This document shows, one piece after another, positions 10,939 to 22,301 of a DNA stretch of 64,000 bases. The DNA is from Lepidurus packardi. Lineage: Eukaryota; Arthropoda; Branchiopoda; Notostraca; Triopsidae. Where the stretch lies: contig JAKZAN010000003.1 in the NCBI GenBank assembly GCA_023053545.1, positions 901,501 through 965,500 on the forward strand, in the 5' to 3' direction. Both the position numbers and the translations under genes were made by a program. Numbering within the stretch: position 1 is the stretch's first letter; the number at the start of each line of letters is the position of its first letter. The notes under the pieces are model-generated. The model saw only the letters and a program-made list of their open reading frames with translations. It was not told the DNA's origin and did not search any database.

Positions 10939-13544
10939 ATGGCCGAAGGTGGCAGACTGCGCGTGAGGACCGGGTCCGATGATGGATCCGTGAACTCAAC
11001 CAATAGTGACGACTCAGGTCACATTTGCTCGATTTGTGGGAACAGTTTTCAGAAAAAGGTCGGATTATCTCTCCATTCCAGCAAAATCCACACAGAAGCT
11101 TATAATAAGCAAAAATGTGAAAACCAACCCATACTAAAGAAAGCCCGATGGAATGAAGATGAAACATATCTACTAGCTAAGAAAGAAGCGGAGCTTTCGT
11201 TGGGGATCAAGTTTATTAACATGGAATTAGCTGAGTTCTTTCCAGAAAGGACGGTCCAGTCCATTAAAGACCAACGACGCCCTGATAGCTACAAAAACCT
11301 AGTCATTACTACCAGAAATCAACTTTTAAACCAACCAATAATGATTTCATCCGTCATGCCTCCGTCTAAAATACATGCAAAAGACATTAGTGCATGGCTT
11401 GATTTTTTACTTGCCTTACCTAAAACAAAGAAGATACAGTATAGCGAGAACGTACTGGACGGTATTATTATAGACGCACAACACGGCCTTCCCGTGATTG
11501 ATCGCTTTGACACTTATCTCAGCTCTGTGCTTGTTGGGAAACATCCTCCGCGAGCCTCCAAAGATCAAACTATAGAGCCTGATGTTCCGGAGAATCGCCG
11601 TAAACGGCGCGATCGTGAATATGCCCGAGTCCAGAACCTTTATAAGAAACACCGCTCTGCTTGTATTAACTCTATACTTGATGGCAATACTCGCACGAAT
11701 AAAGAAGTTCTTGGCCTTGAACTTTACTGGGCTGAGATTTTTGAGTCACAATCGCCAATTGATAATGAGCCACCCGAATTCACTTTAGATGAAGTCCCCA
11801 CTGTAATATGGGGGTATATCTCATTCTTTGAAATGAGGAACCAATATCCCGAGACCCAGTCGGCCCCTGGTCCTCATGGCTTTACTATTAAAGCACTAAA
11901 GACCCTTCCGGCTCGGATTTTGAATAAAATCCTGAACCTCCTCATCTTCATTGAAGATCTCACCCCAACCCTCAAGCGAAACAGAACTGTCCTCATACCT
12001 AAAGTTGACTCACCTGTTAATCCGGGGGACTTCAGACCCATTACGATTTCCTCTGTGGTCGTCCGGCATCTGAATAAAATCCTATCATCAAGGCTTGTCA
12101 CAAATATTCCAATCAACAAGCGCCAAAAAGCCTTCCTTCCAATATTTATTTTTCTTCTCGACGTATGAACCGAGGTGTTAAGCAAGGCGACCCGCTCTCT
12201 CCCTTCCTCTTTAACCTAGTCATATATAGTATTATCCGGAAACTACCTGTTTCTATCGGCTATCCAATCTCAGATGAACTGAAAGTGAACTGCATCGCCT
12301 ATGCGGATGACTTAAGTTTATTGGCTGGCGCAAGAATGGGACTTAAGACGTTACTTGAAATATTGGAAACGAACCTACCCATGCGAGGCCTCGAATTGAA
12401 CCTGGATAAGTGCCATGCCTTGTCGTTGATTGCCAGCGGCAAAACTAAGACCACATATATCATCTCTGGTCACGAACTTGATCTGCATGGTAAATCTATG
12501 CGCAATCTCACGGTTTCAGACTCGTATAAATATCTTGGAATTGATTTTTCCCATATAGGTCGGTCCGATAGCTTTAATCCTGAGTTGGAGGCTCTTTTAA
12601 ACAAAATCCAAAAGAGTCCGCTTAAACTTCAACAGAAATTATACGCCGTCCGTACTCACCTGATTCCCCGCTTAATCCATGGGCTTATTCTTTCCAAATC
12701 TAATCTCAATGAATTGAATTCAATGGACAAAATGATAAGAAGATTCATTAGGAATTGGTTTCGGTTGCCAAAAGATTGCCCACTTTGATACTTCCACGCA
12801 CCGGTTGCTGCTGGTGGTCTTGGTATCATGTCATTGAGAACGAACATTTTAAACTCCCGTCGCAACCGATTATTACGGCTAGCCAATTCAACCGATGAAG
12901 TCTCCGTCCATATGGCTCATTCCGAGCCAGCGTGAAAGAAATATCCAAGCTTACAGAGTTGTTGACCATTTTTAATGGCGTGCTTCTTTCCTCTGTCGCT
13001 AAGATAAGGGAACATTGGTCCAAGGCCCTGCGTTCTTCCTATGACGGCCGAGCCCAGGCATATTCCGATTTCTTTCCATACGCCAATCATTGGGTCATAG
13101 AAGACAAGTTAACGCAGCCTGCTCACATATGATATGATTAAATTACGACTCAACGCTTCACCTACCCGTGCTCGCTGTAGTCGCTGTAGGGCTGCCAAAG
13201 ATACTTCATGCCGTGCTGGATGTCTTGACCAAGGCTCCCGATCCGTCGAGACCATTAACCATATTGCTCAAGTCTGCCCGCGAACACATGGGGCTCGAAT
13301 AAAAAGCCACGATAAGATAAGTGCCTACATTTGCAAAAACATACCTGCACGCGCTGGCACCCTATTAATTGAACCTCACTACCAGACAAAGAGCAGTCTT
13401 CGGAAACCGGACCTTGTTATCCTAAATGAGACTTCCGCAAAAATAGTCGACTTCCAAGTAGTCAACAACAATGCTAATCTGAACCTTGAATATAAGAAGA
13501 AGGCCGAGAAATACTCTTTGACCCTGACTTTGTCGATGCACTGA
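10939..13544 (+). pseudogene. R2 protein (zinc finger, Myb, RT, endonuclease), copy 1
   Basis: The first frame (10939-12168) starts MAEGGRLRVR. It has one finger (CSICGNSFQKKVGLSLHSSKIH), a W-containing Myb-like segment (RWNEDETYLLAKKEAE) and RT fingers (SAPGPHGFTIKAL, DFRPITISSVVV). Near 12150 about 80 residues are missing compared with copy 2, including the motif A Asp, so it cannot be active. The frame resumes at 12168 with RGVKQGDPLSP and YADDLSLLAG, hits TGA at 12786-12788, shifts near 12930 and again near 13130, and ends with the CCHC (CSRC..AGC...H..C) and the KPDLVIL...VDFQVV endonuclease core. DNA binding, nicking and reverse transcription are the known roles. Confidence 0.88.
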
Positions 13545-13912
13545 GTCTGAAACATAAGAATATTAATAAATTTGAAATTTTTGCAGAATTTCTTGCATTT
13601 TCCTAACCAAAAAGCGACGTTGTCTTCAAAGCTAGATATACTTACCTGCAAACTTACCAATGTTCTTACCTGTAGTCTCATCTCCACTTTCCTTTTTCTT
13701 TCTCCTACCCCCAATAATTACCCCTAATCTTAAATCCTGAGTATCCTAAAGAAAATTGTTAGTGTTTCCGTTTTTCACGTTTTCTTCTTGGTCCCTGTGT
13801 CCTCGGTGTTGGTACGGTATCCTGTTAAGCCGGAATATAAATGTTTTAGTTCAATGTAGTATGAGAAGTTTAATAAACGACCCAGAGGCATTGGCTATCC
13901 GCTATTTGGAAA

Positions 13913-14487
13913 TAGCCGAATGCCTCGTCATCTAATTAGTGACGCGCACGAATGGATTAACGAGATTCCCACTGTCCCTACCTACTATCTAACGAACCCA
14001 CTGCCAGGGAAACGGGCCTGGTTTCGTCAGCGGGGAAAGAAGAGCCTGTTGAGCTTGACTCTAGTTCGGCATTGTGGAGTGACATGAGAGGTGTAGCATA
14101 AGGGGGAGGGCGCAAGTCCGACAATGAAATACAACTACTCTCATGGTCGCTTCACTTACTCGGTGAAGCGGAAGTCGTCTGCTTCGGGAGACTGCTTTCT
14201 CGCGCCAAGCGATCTTGGCTGAGGACAATGCCGGATGGGGAGTTTGACTTGGGCGGTACATCTGTCAAACGATAACGCAGGTGTCCTAAGACCAGATCAG
14301 GGAGGACAGAAACCTCCCGTAGAGCAAAAGGGCAAATGCTGGCTTGATCCCGATTTTCAGTATGAATACGGACTGCGAAAGCACGGCCTATCGATCCTTT
14401 TGGCTTTAAGAGATTTGAGTAAGAGGTGTCAGAAAAGTTACCACAGGTATAACTGGCTTGTGGCGGCCAAGCGTTCATAGCGACGTC

Positions 14488-14525
<38 letters not shown>

Positions 14526-14567
14526 CGAAGCAGTATTCGCCAAGCGTAGGATTGTTCACCCACCTAC

Positions 14568-14622
<55 letters not shown>

Positions 14623-14685
14623 ACGACCAATGTCGTTGCGATAGTAATCCTGCGAAGTACGAGAGGAATCGCAGGTTCGGACAAT
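13913..14685 (+). rRNA. 28S rRNA, 3' segment between R2 and ISL2EU
   Basis: Canonical 28S from the base after the R2 site through the conserved GCTGGGTTTAGACCGTCGTG and GTACGAGAGGAATCGCAGG regions. It is interrupted at 14685 by the ISL2EU transposon and resumes at 17055. The sequence still looks well conserved. Confidence 0.95.
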
Positions 14686-14753
14686 AGGGCTTATTCCACG
14701 AGCAGTTTCCTGGGTTAATCCACCAGATGCGACACTGTAGAAACCGTACGGCG
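14686..14753 (+). repeat. left terminal inverted repeat of ISL2EU
   Basis: Identical to the reverse complement of 16987-17054. Preceded by the AT duplication. Confidence 0.9.
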
Positions 14754-14914
14754 CTAGCATAGCAGGGAACCAGGCTGAGGCCGCCATTTCTTGAGAGTTT
14801 ATATTTGGGTTCCCAGTTGTTACTAGGATACCGCTGACGCTTCGTCAGACAAGTCATTGTATTGTAAACAACAGTTGAAATTATTGTAAAGTTAAACTGT
14901 GATGAATTTGGAGA

Positions 14915-16322
14915 ATGACGAGGTGCTGTGTACCTGGATGTAATTCGGAGTCCGGAAAGAAGCTGTCCAGGGTTATGAAGGACACGGGACTAAAGATATC
15001 GTTTCATGAAGTTCCGAAAGATTATGTGTTATTAGAGGAGTTCTGTAGAAGAATCGAGCGAGAGATTGGTCCGCACTGGCACGTAAATAACGTTTCCTTG
15101 AATAACACAACTATAGAATATGCTTACATATAGGGCCCAAGACACACACATATTTGTTCCCTTCATTACAAGGACGAGGATTTGTATGCGTCAATAGGCA
15201 GGCGACAGCTAAAACCTAACGTTTTGCCAAGTGTGTTTCAGAACAAACCAAGTGAAAATCCTAAATGTCCAAAAGTACTTGATAATGTCCCTGATTTAGA
15301 TAATCGGATTGTAGTAACAAAAAGAGTCTTGACTTATTATCTATAAATCAAGCTTGTCGTGAACCTGAAAAAGAAACCTGTGCAGCAGGAATACAGGCTA
15401 CTGGAATGCTGTCAGATTATTATGACGGGGAAGTTGAAGCCGACGTTCAGGGTACTGACAGTAATTCGTTTAAATGTAAATAGTATTAAATTCTAGTTAG
15501 ATTCCAACGAACAGCAGCTTGAAACCGTGAGTGCGTTAGACTCACAGAGTAGACTCGACGAGGCTGCTTGTGGAACAATAACCTCCATTGAACTGCAGCA
15601 CAATGCCACAATCGCTCGCCTCGAAAAAGAACTTGACGAAGAAAGGAAAAGAAACCTTGAATACGAAGCACTCCTAGAGAAACGGTCTATCGACATGCTG
15701 AAAATCCGTGAAGATCTAGTCCGTACGAAAACGAAGATTTCCATGTCAAAAATCAAAATTGCGGAACTGAAGTCCAAATTGAAAAGCGCAAGGCGTACAT
15801 TCAGCTAGTTAAAAAAGAAAGGGAAAATTTAAAGTTTCAACTTGAAGTGGCAAATCTACGCTTTGATCATCGGGTGTTACAAGGAGAAATAGAACTAGCA
15901 AAGGAGCAAAATGAGAAGCAGGATTTGGTTGCGGAGCTTACAGACCTGAAGACAAATGAGCAAAACTCACAGCAGACATTGAAGCAAGCCTTAAAACTTT
16001 ATCACTGTGCAGATTAAGTTTCAACGATATTAAGTATGACCCGAACCTCCTCAAGTTTTATGCAGGGATGGAACAAGTAAAAGAGTTTAACGCACTTTAT
16101 GAGTATCTAGGCGCTGGAGAAAACGACGAAAATGTTTTCATGTGGCGTGGTGATGCCGAGTCTAAGGAAATTCTTTCGCCGCCCAGGATCGGGAAAAGAA
16201 AATTAAGCGGGAAAGATCAACTTCTCGTCGTTTTATGTCGCCTTCGTCTCAACTTATGCGAGCAAGACCTAGAAGTGGAGAAAGTTTTCACAGAAGGACG
16301 AAAAATGAGGGAACGCGTGTGA
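14915..16322 (+). pseudogene. ISL2EU transposase remnant: THAP, coiled coil, HTH
   Basis: The start is at 14915 (MTRCCVPGCNS). This is a THAP-type C2CH finger: the first C pair is CVPGC, then KISFHEVPKD and LEEFCRRI. The last pair (ICSLHYKDEDL) lies after an in-frame TAG at 15131-15133. A Glu/Lys-rich coiled coil follows (15527-15808, 93 aa). At 16068-16280 an HTH-like segment reads KRKLSGKDQLLVVLCRLRLNL, which in related transposases sits just before the DDE catalytic domain. The DDE domain itself is deleted. Stops and frame changes show it is dead. Confidence 0.7.
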
Positions 16323-16873
16323 CTATTATCGCTTAAGCGAAAATAAAATTGTTCTCTGGAACGGATTACACCCCATTGCTGGGGACGACTAGTGCATGTT
16401 ATCCCTGGGGGAACTTCCTCAAACCCAGAGCATTTGTAGGAACTTAGCACCTTCAAAGTTGCAATAATATGGTTACAGTAACCACTAATGCCTACAGCAC
16501 AAGTACATGAGGCTTTCTTTATTACGTCTTGCCATGTTTGTATGGCCAATGCGGTTTTTAAAAATAGCATAACATCGTGAGGCTTCTCATTCTTTCGGAA
16601 ACTTCGAAAGCATTTAGCTCGTACCTGAATACAGTTATCTTCTGTCTGCGAAGTTTGGACCTTACTAATATACTGTTCTTTTTGGAATGTTTCGCTTCTC
16701 CTATAATGCCTTTTTCCTTCAGTGCACTGATTAAAGTAGTCCTTAATAACACTCTCACTAAGAAAAGGAACGTAAGTCAGGCAAGTTGTCCAATCTGAAT
16801 TTTTATTTAGTTCCATATTACAAAAAATAACAACACAGAATGAATCGCACTGGGTCTCTTTCATGTGTATCAC
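16217..16873 (-). pseudogene. SWIM zinc-finger protein, second ISL2EU gene (partial)
   Basis: Minus-strand frame starting MIHMKETQCDSF. It includes a SWIM-type motif CTCAVGISGYCNH (CxC...CxH), about 120 residues in. SWIM fingers bind DNA or protein. In ISL2EU elements a second gene encodes a SWIM/YqaJ-type nuclease-like protein, which fits the position and opposite strand. The frame past about 16420 runs into sequence antisense to the transposase remnant, so the nuclease part is absent. Confidence 0.6.
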
Positions 16874-16986
16874 AGACTAAATGGGTAAATAGTGAATTCC
16901 CGCCACTGGTATTCTAGTGACAGTGGCGAACGTAAATATAAACTCTCAAGAAATGGCTGCTTTTCCCTAGTTCTCACGGTAGCCAC

Positions 16987-17054
16987 CGCCGTACGGTTTC
17001 TACAGTGTCGCATCTGGTGGATTAACCCAGGAAACTGCTCGTGGAATAAGCCCT
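16987..17054 (-). repeat. right terminal inverted repeat of ISL2EU
   Basis: Mirror of 14686-14753. Followed by AT at 17055-17056, after which 28S resumes (TGGTTCGCGCAG). Confidence 0.9.
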
Positions 17055-17410
17055 ATTGGTTCGCGCAGTTGGTCGAGCGGCCAGTGGTGCGAGGCTACGT
17101 CCGTCTGATTATACCTGAAGGCCTCTGAAGGTAGAAGCGATGCTGAATGAATGCAACCATACGCCGCGATACGGCTGCCGGGTCGCGTCATGGTGACCCT
17201 CTCAAAGCCAAGGCCGCTAGAAGGTGCACGTGAGCCACAATCAGTCCTGTGCCGTGGCTGCAGAGGGGAGTTGCCATGGCTGAAAGTTTGATGACTAATT
17301 AGTCTTGGAGGTCGTACGCCAAATCATCTGTAGACGACTTGGGTGCCGGCCGGGGTGTTGTACACGGTAGAGCAGTCATTCACAATGCGATCTTTTGAGA
17401 CTCAGCTTCT
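17055..17410 (+). rRNA. 28S rRNA, 3' end
   Basis: Resumes after the ISL2EU element (TGGTTCGCGCAGTTGGTCGA). It contains the conserved GATTATACCTGAAGGCCTCT and GACGACTTGGGTGCCGG regions and ends near GAGACTCAGCTT. The exact 3' end is estimated from other animal 28S genes. Confidence 0.88.
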
Positions 17411-17525
17411 GACCGGAAGATTTGTTTTGCTGGCTAAGCAAGTCTTCTACCGGGATGCAGAGGTACACCTACGCGGTACCCAATAAAGAAATCAAACGAC
17501 GGTGACGAACCTACCTTTGGACTGG

Positions 17526-17550
17526 CCCCCCAACAGAGAGTGCTGGGGGG
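17526..17550 (+). terminator. possible 28S 3' processing or Pol I stop hairpin
   Basis: Six C, a 13-base loop and six G, about 115 bp after the estimated 28S end. This is a stem-loop by eye only; its role is inferred from position. Confidence 0.3.
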
Positions 17551-18354
17551 TCTGATTTCTCATAGCTAAAAAGGCTTGTGGAACGGCACAGAAACTTTTC
17601 AGTTTCGTGGGGGATAAAAGAATTTTTGAAATAAGAGCGGCGCGTGGCGATGGCGAGGCTGTGATAGGCGGTGCTGTATATTGCTAAACCTTGGTCTGTC
17701 GTCGCTCATACTGTTGCGATGAAACCTTTTGTCTTCCGGTGTCGTTCCCAGTCTATTCGAAAAACGCATGGGTTTTAAAGAAGCAGAATAATTGGAAGGC
17801 CGCTGAGACTGTTTTGGTTTTCTTTTATTTGACGGTAAAGACCATGATGAGTGACGGAGCCTTGTGCGAGAGATACAGTGGATGATGCCTGACTAAACGT
17901 GCTATGGAATCTGCAAAGTCCCAGAGAATTGCCTAGGATGTCAAAAGGGAAGATAAAAGAGTTACGCTTTTTTTCTTTGGGTTAATTCATTCCCCCCCCC
18001 CTCCTTCTTGGGTCCGACAAATACATATATTCTCTGATGGACCAGTGTTCATGATGGTCTCCCTCTCCCGGGCCTGCTGTGAAATTCTTATTTAAGGGTT
18101 TTGAGAAAAAATTTTAAAAGCCGGCTATTTGACAATTGAACTTCGGGAGGAATCTAGTTAGTCGAGAAATGTACTCCCCTGTCAAAATGACAAGCCTTAG
18201 CGACTTTGTCCAGAAGGTCAAGCGAGAAGGCATAGCGCTAATTACGGCCTGTTGCTCGACTCAAACTACCATTGAGCTGAGGCTTCTAACCGGGACTCGT
18301 CTGATGACTCCGGCTGGAAGCTATCTCGCTCAATAGACTGTTCTTAAAAAAAAA

Positions 18355-18470
18355 CAAAAAGAAAATGCTCAACATTGTTTGGTGTTTGTGCAAGGCTTGA
18401 ATAAACAAAAAGGAAAGGCTCAACTTCGTTTTGTGCCTGGCTCAAGGCTTGAACAAATAAAAAGAAAAAA
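18355..18470 (+). repeat. spacer direct repeat A (two copies)
   Basis: Two copies of about 60 bp sharing GCTCAAC, TTTTGTG, CAAGGCTTGAA and ATAAA-AAG blocks. Typical of tandem spacer repeats in rDNA. Confidence 0.6.
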
Positions 18471-18589
18471 AAAACAGAAAAGGCTAAAAATGCGTTGCAG
18501 AGAAAGCTGGAGAGAGGACCGCCATGCTTGACTGCCGCCACCAGAATGCGAGAGCAGTCTAAGCCTGCACCGTGTTGACACGCAAAGGG

Positions 18590-18825
18590 AAAATGAAAAG
18601 AGATACATCATTTCTTCGAGTATGGGAAAAGCCGGTAGAACAGCTGCTTTTAGTCAAATCAAAAAGGAAAAAATCGTTTTAAAAATTTTTTAATTTAAAA
18701 GATGCAAAATTTTGAAAGAGGTGTCAGAAAAACTAAAACACAGCGAAAAGGAAAAGAGATACATATATTCTTCGAGCGTGGAAACAGCCGTTAGAACAAC
18801 TGCTTTTAGTCAAAACCAAATATAC
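18590..18825 (+). repeat. spacer direct repeat B (two copies)
   Basis: The block AAAAGAGATACAT...TTCTTCGAG...GAACA-CTGCTTTTAGTCAAA occurs at about 18594-18655 and again at 18752-18815, 158 bp apart. Confidence 0.65.
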
Positions 18826-18944
18826 CGACGGCTTTCAAGTGCAGAAAAACAAGTTCAAACTTTGGGATGTTAACGTCTTGAAAAATGGAACAAAGCCTAC
18901 TATGAGGAGGCCTAATGTCCATCACGATGCCTATTCCGCTTTTG

Positions 18945-19225
18945 ACGTACAACCAACCCGTGTAGCAGCAGGTCCGTGGAGGATAGGAAAAATTTTCAAA
19001 GGGTAAAAAACAAACACCCCGCGTTTGTCGGATGAGTGGCCGTATGAGGACTCGGGCACCGGGGCCTAGGAGCAACCGGGTTCCGACGCACAACCACCGG
19101 TGTAGCGGCGGGTCCGTGGAGGGTAGGAAAAAATTTTCCCCCCCAAAAAAAGTCCGAAAAAGTCACACGTCGTGTTGGTCCGATTATTGCCCGTATAAGG
19201 ACCAGGGCACCGTGGGACACATGGG
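18945..19225 (+). repeat. spacer direct repeat C (two copies)
   Basis: Two copies of about 140 bp. Each has CACAACCACCGGTGTAGC-like and GGTCCGTGGAGG blocks, then a poly-A/AAAATTTT tract, then CCGTAT.AGGAC...GGGCACCG. Repeats just upstream of the 5' ETS can carry promoter duplications in other animals; here that is inference. Confidence 0.65.
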
Positions 19226-20488
19226 CAAGCCGTTTTGAAAAATTGTTTCAAAAGTCCGAAAAAGTCACACGCCGCGCACGGTAAGGTTAATTTTCTCCCG
19301 AAGAAAGTTCCGTGGCTGGTATCGGTGGGGTCAAGCCGGGTTCGTGTAACGACTGGGGCGAAGCAGGGTAGAGAGTAGCTGGGCGTCAGAAATGGTTTCC
19401 AGTTTGCTCGTCATCTACCCTACGGAAACCTAGAAGTTGGACTGCCCGGTTTGGCGATTCCAAAATCTGGCTAGTTGCGGGACTGACGCGGGATGGAGGT
19501 CTGGCCGAACCGTTTGATGTTGCTGGGCTTAAGCAAAGTGCGAGGAAAAAATAAAGACCGGGACCCTGAGTCTTGAAAGTGAACTGTGAGCGGTAGCGAC
19601 TGCCCCATAAGGTGTACCTGAAACTTGTTCTCAAGACTGATTCCCTTACCAAATCAAAGTGAGCCTACCTTCCCCATTTTTGTCTCGAGGGTTGGGCTTG
19701 GCCTGATCAGTCACATGTGCAAGACAGAGCTTTTGGGCTCTTTCCCACACATACACTGCAAGCTGCGTGCTTTTTCTTGCTGAGAAGGCGCTATGCGGCA
19801 ACCACTCTTTTGCCCCTCACAGGGTTATTGCGACACGCCTTGAAAGGAGGCTCGTTGTACGCTCGAAATCCAGCTAGACGAGTCGCCTAGCGACCTGCTT
19901 GGAAATCTGTCTTTTGACAAAATGAAAAAGGCTACTTGCCTGTCGTGAAACGGCGAAAAGAGGGTGTGGGGAAGCTGTGTATAAAAAACGGGTTCCTGAC
20001 AGCTTTTTGCGTTCCGAGGAATCGTCAGTTTTGAGTCACTTAGGTCCGGCGGAAAGCCGTCGCCCCGAGAATGCGCTACCGCGACGAAAGCAAGCCTTTT
20101 CGGGAAGAGGAACAAAGGGTAGGAGAGCCGTGGAGACGGGAAGCCCCGGTGTCGAGGATCGAAAATGATAGACGAGGGGAAAGCGGTCGAGCTTTTTCTT
20201 TTTCGACGGTCTAAAAAAATTCCTTGAAGAACCCTACCGTGTCACACGCGTGGGGGGAATCAGGTCCGAAGTTTTTTTAAGGCTGAAGGAGAGAGGGAAG
20301 CTTTTTGAGTCGCCAGTACTTACGCATCTATTTTTGAGATTTTCCTCTGGGTTCCCTCTTTGCTGGTCACTTTCCGGCTTGGGTGGCCTAAAACCTTTTC
20401 GAGGTCGGCTTCGCTTGGTCGTGGGAGCTGTCAGTTCTTGGGACGGTGCGCTGGACGCGTGGAACGAACTTAAACGTTCACAACAAGC

Positions 20489-21624
20489 TACCTGGTTGAT
20501 CCTGCCAGTAGCATATGCTTGTCTCAAAGATTAAGCCATGCATGTCTAAGTACAAGCCGCTTTGCGGCGAAACCGCGAATGGCTCAATAAGTCAGTTATG
20601 GTTCCTTAGATCGTACCATCCTACTTGGATAACTGTGGTAATTCTAGAGCTAATACATGCACAATAGCCCTGACCTCACGGAAAGGGTGCTTTTATTAGA
20701 TCAAAACCAATCGGGTTTCGGCCCGTAGTTTTGGTGACTCTGGATAAATCTTAGCAGATCGCATGGTCTCGCACCGGCGACGCATCTTTCAAATGTCTGC
20801 CTTATCAACTGTCGATGGTAGGTTATGCGCCTACCATGGTTGCAACGGGTAACGGGGAATCAGGGTTCGATTCCGGAGAGGGAGCCTGAGAAACGGCTAC
20901 CACATCCAAGGAAGGCAGCAGGCACGCAAATTACCCACTCCCGGCACGGGGAGGTAGTGACGAAAAATAACGATACGGGACTCTTCCGAGGCCCCGTGAT
21001 TTGAATGAGTACACTTTAAATCCTTTAACGAGGACCAATTGGAGGGCAAGTCTGGTGCCAGCAGCCGCGGTAACTCCAGCTCCAATAGCATTAATTAAAG
21101 TTCTTGCGGTTAAAAAGCTCGTAGTTGGATTCCGGTCCTGGCCGGGCGGTACCGCCATCGTGCGTGCACTGCCTAGGCGGGACAAATAACCGGACTATCC
21201 GGAGTGCTCTTAACTGAGTGTCCTAGGTGGCCGGTACGTTCACTTTGAACAAATTAGAGTGCTCAAAGCAGGTGCTCCGCGCCTGAATATCACAGCATGG
21301 AATGATGGAATAGGACCTCGGTCTTATTTTGTTGGTTTTCTGGACCCGAGGTAATGGTTAATAGAGACAGACGGGGGCATTCGTACTGCGACGCTAGAGG
21401 TGAAATTCTTGGACCGTCGCAAGACGAACAACTGCGAAAGCATTTGCCAAAAATGTTTTCATTAATCAAGAACGAAAGTTAGAGGTTCGAAGGCGATCAG
21501 ATACCGCCCTAGTTCTAACCATAAACGATGCCAACTAGCGATCCGCCGGAGTTACTCCCATGACTCGGCGGGCAGCTTCCGGGAAACCAAAGTTTTTGGG
21601 TTCCAGGGGAAGTATGGTTGCAAA

Positions 21625-21673
<49 letters not shown>

Positions 21674-22105
21674 GCGGCTTAATTTGACTCAACACGGGAA
21701 ACCTCACCAGGCCCGGACACTGGAAGGATTGACAGATTGAGAGCTCTTTCTTGATTCGGTGGGTGGTGGTGCATGGCCGTTCTTAGTTGGTGGAGCGATT
21801 TGTCTGGTTAATTCCGATAACGAACGAGACTCTAGCCTGCTAAATAGGCGACGGGTTTTATCCGTCCGTCGCTCTTCTTAGAGGGACAAGCGGCGTCCAG
21901 CCGCATGACAAAGAGCAATAACAGGTCTGTGATGCCCTTAGATGTTCTGGGCCGCACGCGCGCTGCACTGAAGGAATCATCGTATTTTCCGTGTCCGAAA
22001 GGACCGGGTAACCGCTGAACCTCCTTCGTGGTTGGGATTGGGGACTGCAATGATCCCCATGAACCAGGAATCCCTAGTAGGCGCAAGTCACTAGCTTGCG
22101 TCGAT

Positions 22106-22151
<46 letters not shown>

Positions 22152-22240
22152 AATGATTTAGTGAGGCCTTCGGACGGACTCGCCGGGCGGAGCTTCCGCT
22201 TCGCTCCGGCGGGACTGAAAGATGGTCGAACTTGATCCTT

Positions 22241-22298
<58 letters not shown>
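20489..22298 (+). rRNA. 18S (small subunit) rRNA
   Basis: A complete gene of about 1,810 bp, from TACCTGGTTGATCCTGCCAG to GTAGGTGAACCTGCGGAAGG plus ATCATTA. Universal blocks are present, including GTGCCAGCAGCCGCGGTAA (about 21054), the 1100-region GAAACTTAAAGGAATTGACG and TTGTACACACCGCCCGTCG. No insertion is visible. The length and expansion segments look arthropod- or other ecdysozoan-like. Confidence 0.98.

Positions 22299-22301
<3 letters not shown>

Larger units (their letters stand above)
10763..13912 (+). mobile_element. R2 non-LTR retrotransposon, copy 1, in 28S
   Basis: A 3.15-kb R2 element at the canonical site. The 28S stops at ATGACTCTCTT and resumes at 13913 with TAGCCGAATGCCTCGTC. 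R2 copies its RNA into the nicked 28S target. The order is: 5' HDV-like ribozyme (10767-10834), one C2H2 finger, Myb-like region, RT, CCHC, restriction-like endonuclease, 3' UTR (about 13545-13912). A single N-terminal finger fits the R2-D type clade. It has an internal RT deletion plus stops and frameshifts. Confidence 0.92.
14686..17054 (+). mobile_element. ISL2EU-like DNA transposon inserted in 28S
   Basis: A 2,369-bp element with perfect 68-bp terminal inverted repeats (14686-14753 and 16987-17054, starting AGGGCTTATTCC). Similarity continues less exactly inward. The 28S flanks share the dinucleotide AT (14684-14685 and 17055-17056). An AT duplication, a THAP-domain transposase and a second, opposite-strand protein gene match what is known of ISL2EU elements. 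The DDE catalytic core and any YqaJ nuclease domain are missing, so this is an internally deleted, non-autonomous copy. Confidence 0.75.
17411..20488 (+). other. rDNA intergenic spacer with external transcribed spacers
   Basis: About 3.1 kb between the 28S 3' end and the 18S start, with no protein gene. It holds a GC hairpin at 17526-17550, a C-run near 17990 and three sets of direct repeats (18355-18470, 18590-18825, 18945-19225). The Pol I promoter must lie here, but I cannot place it from sequence alone. Confidence 0.85.
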
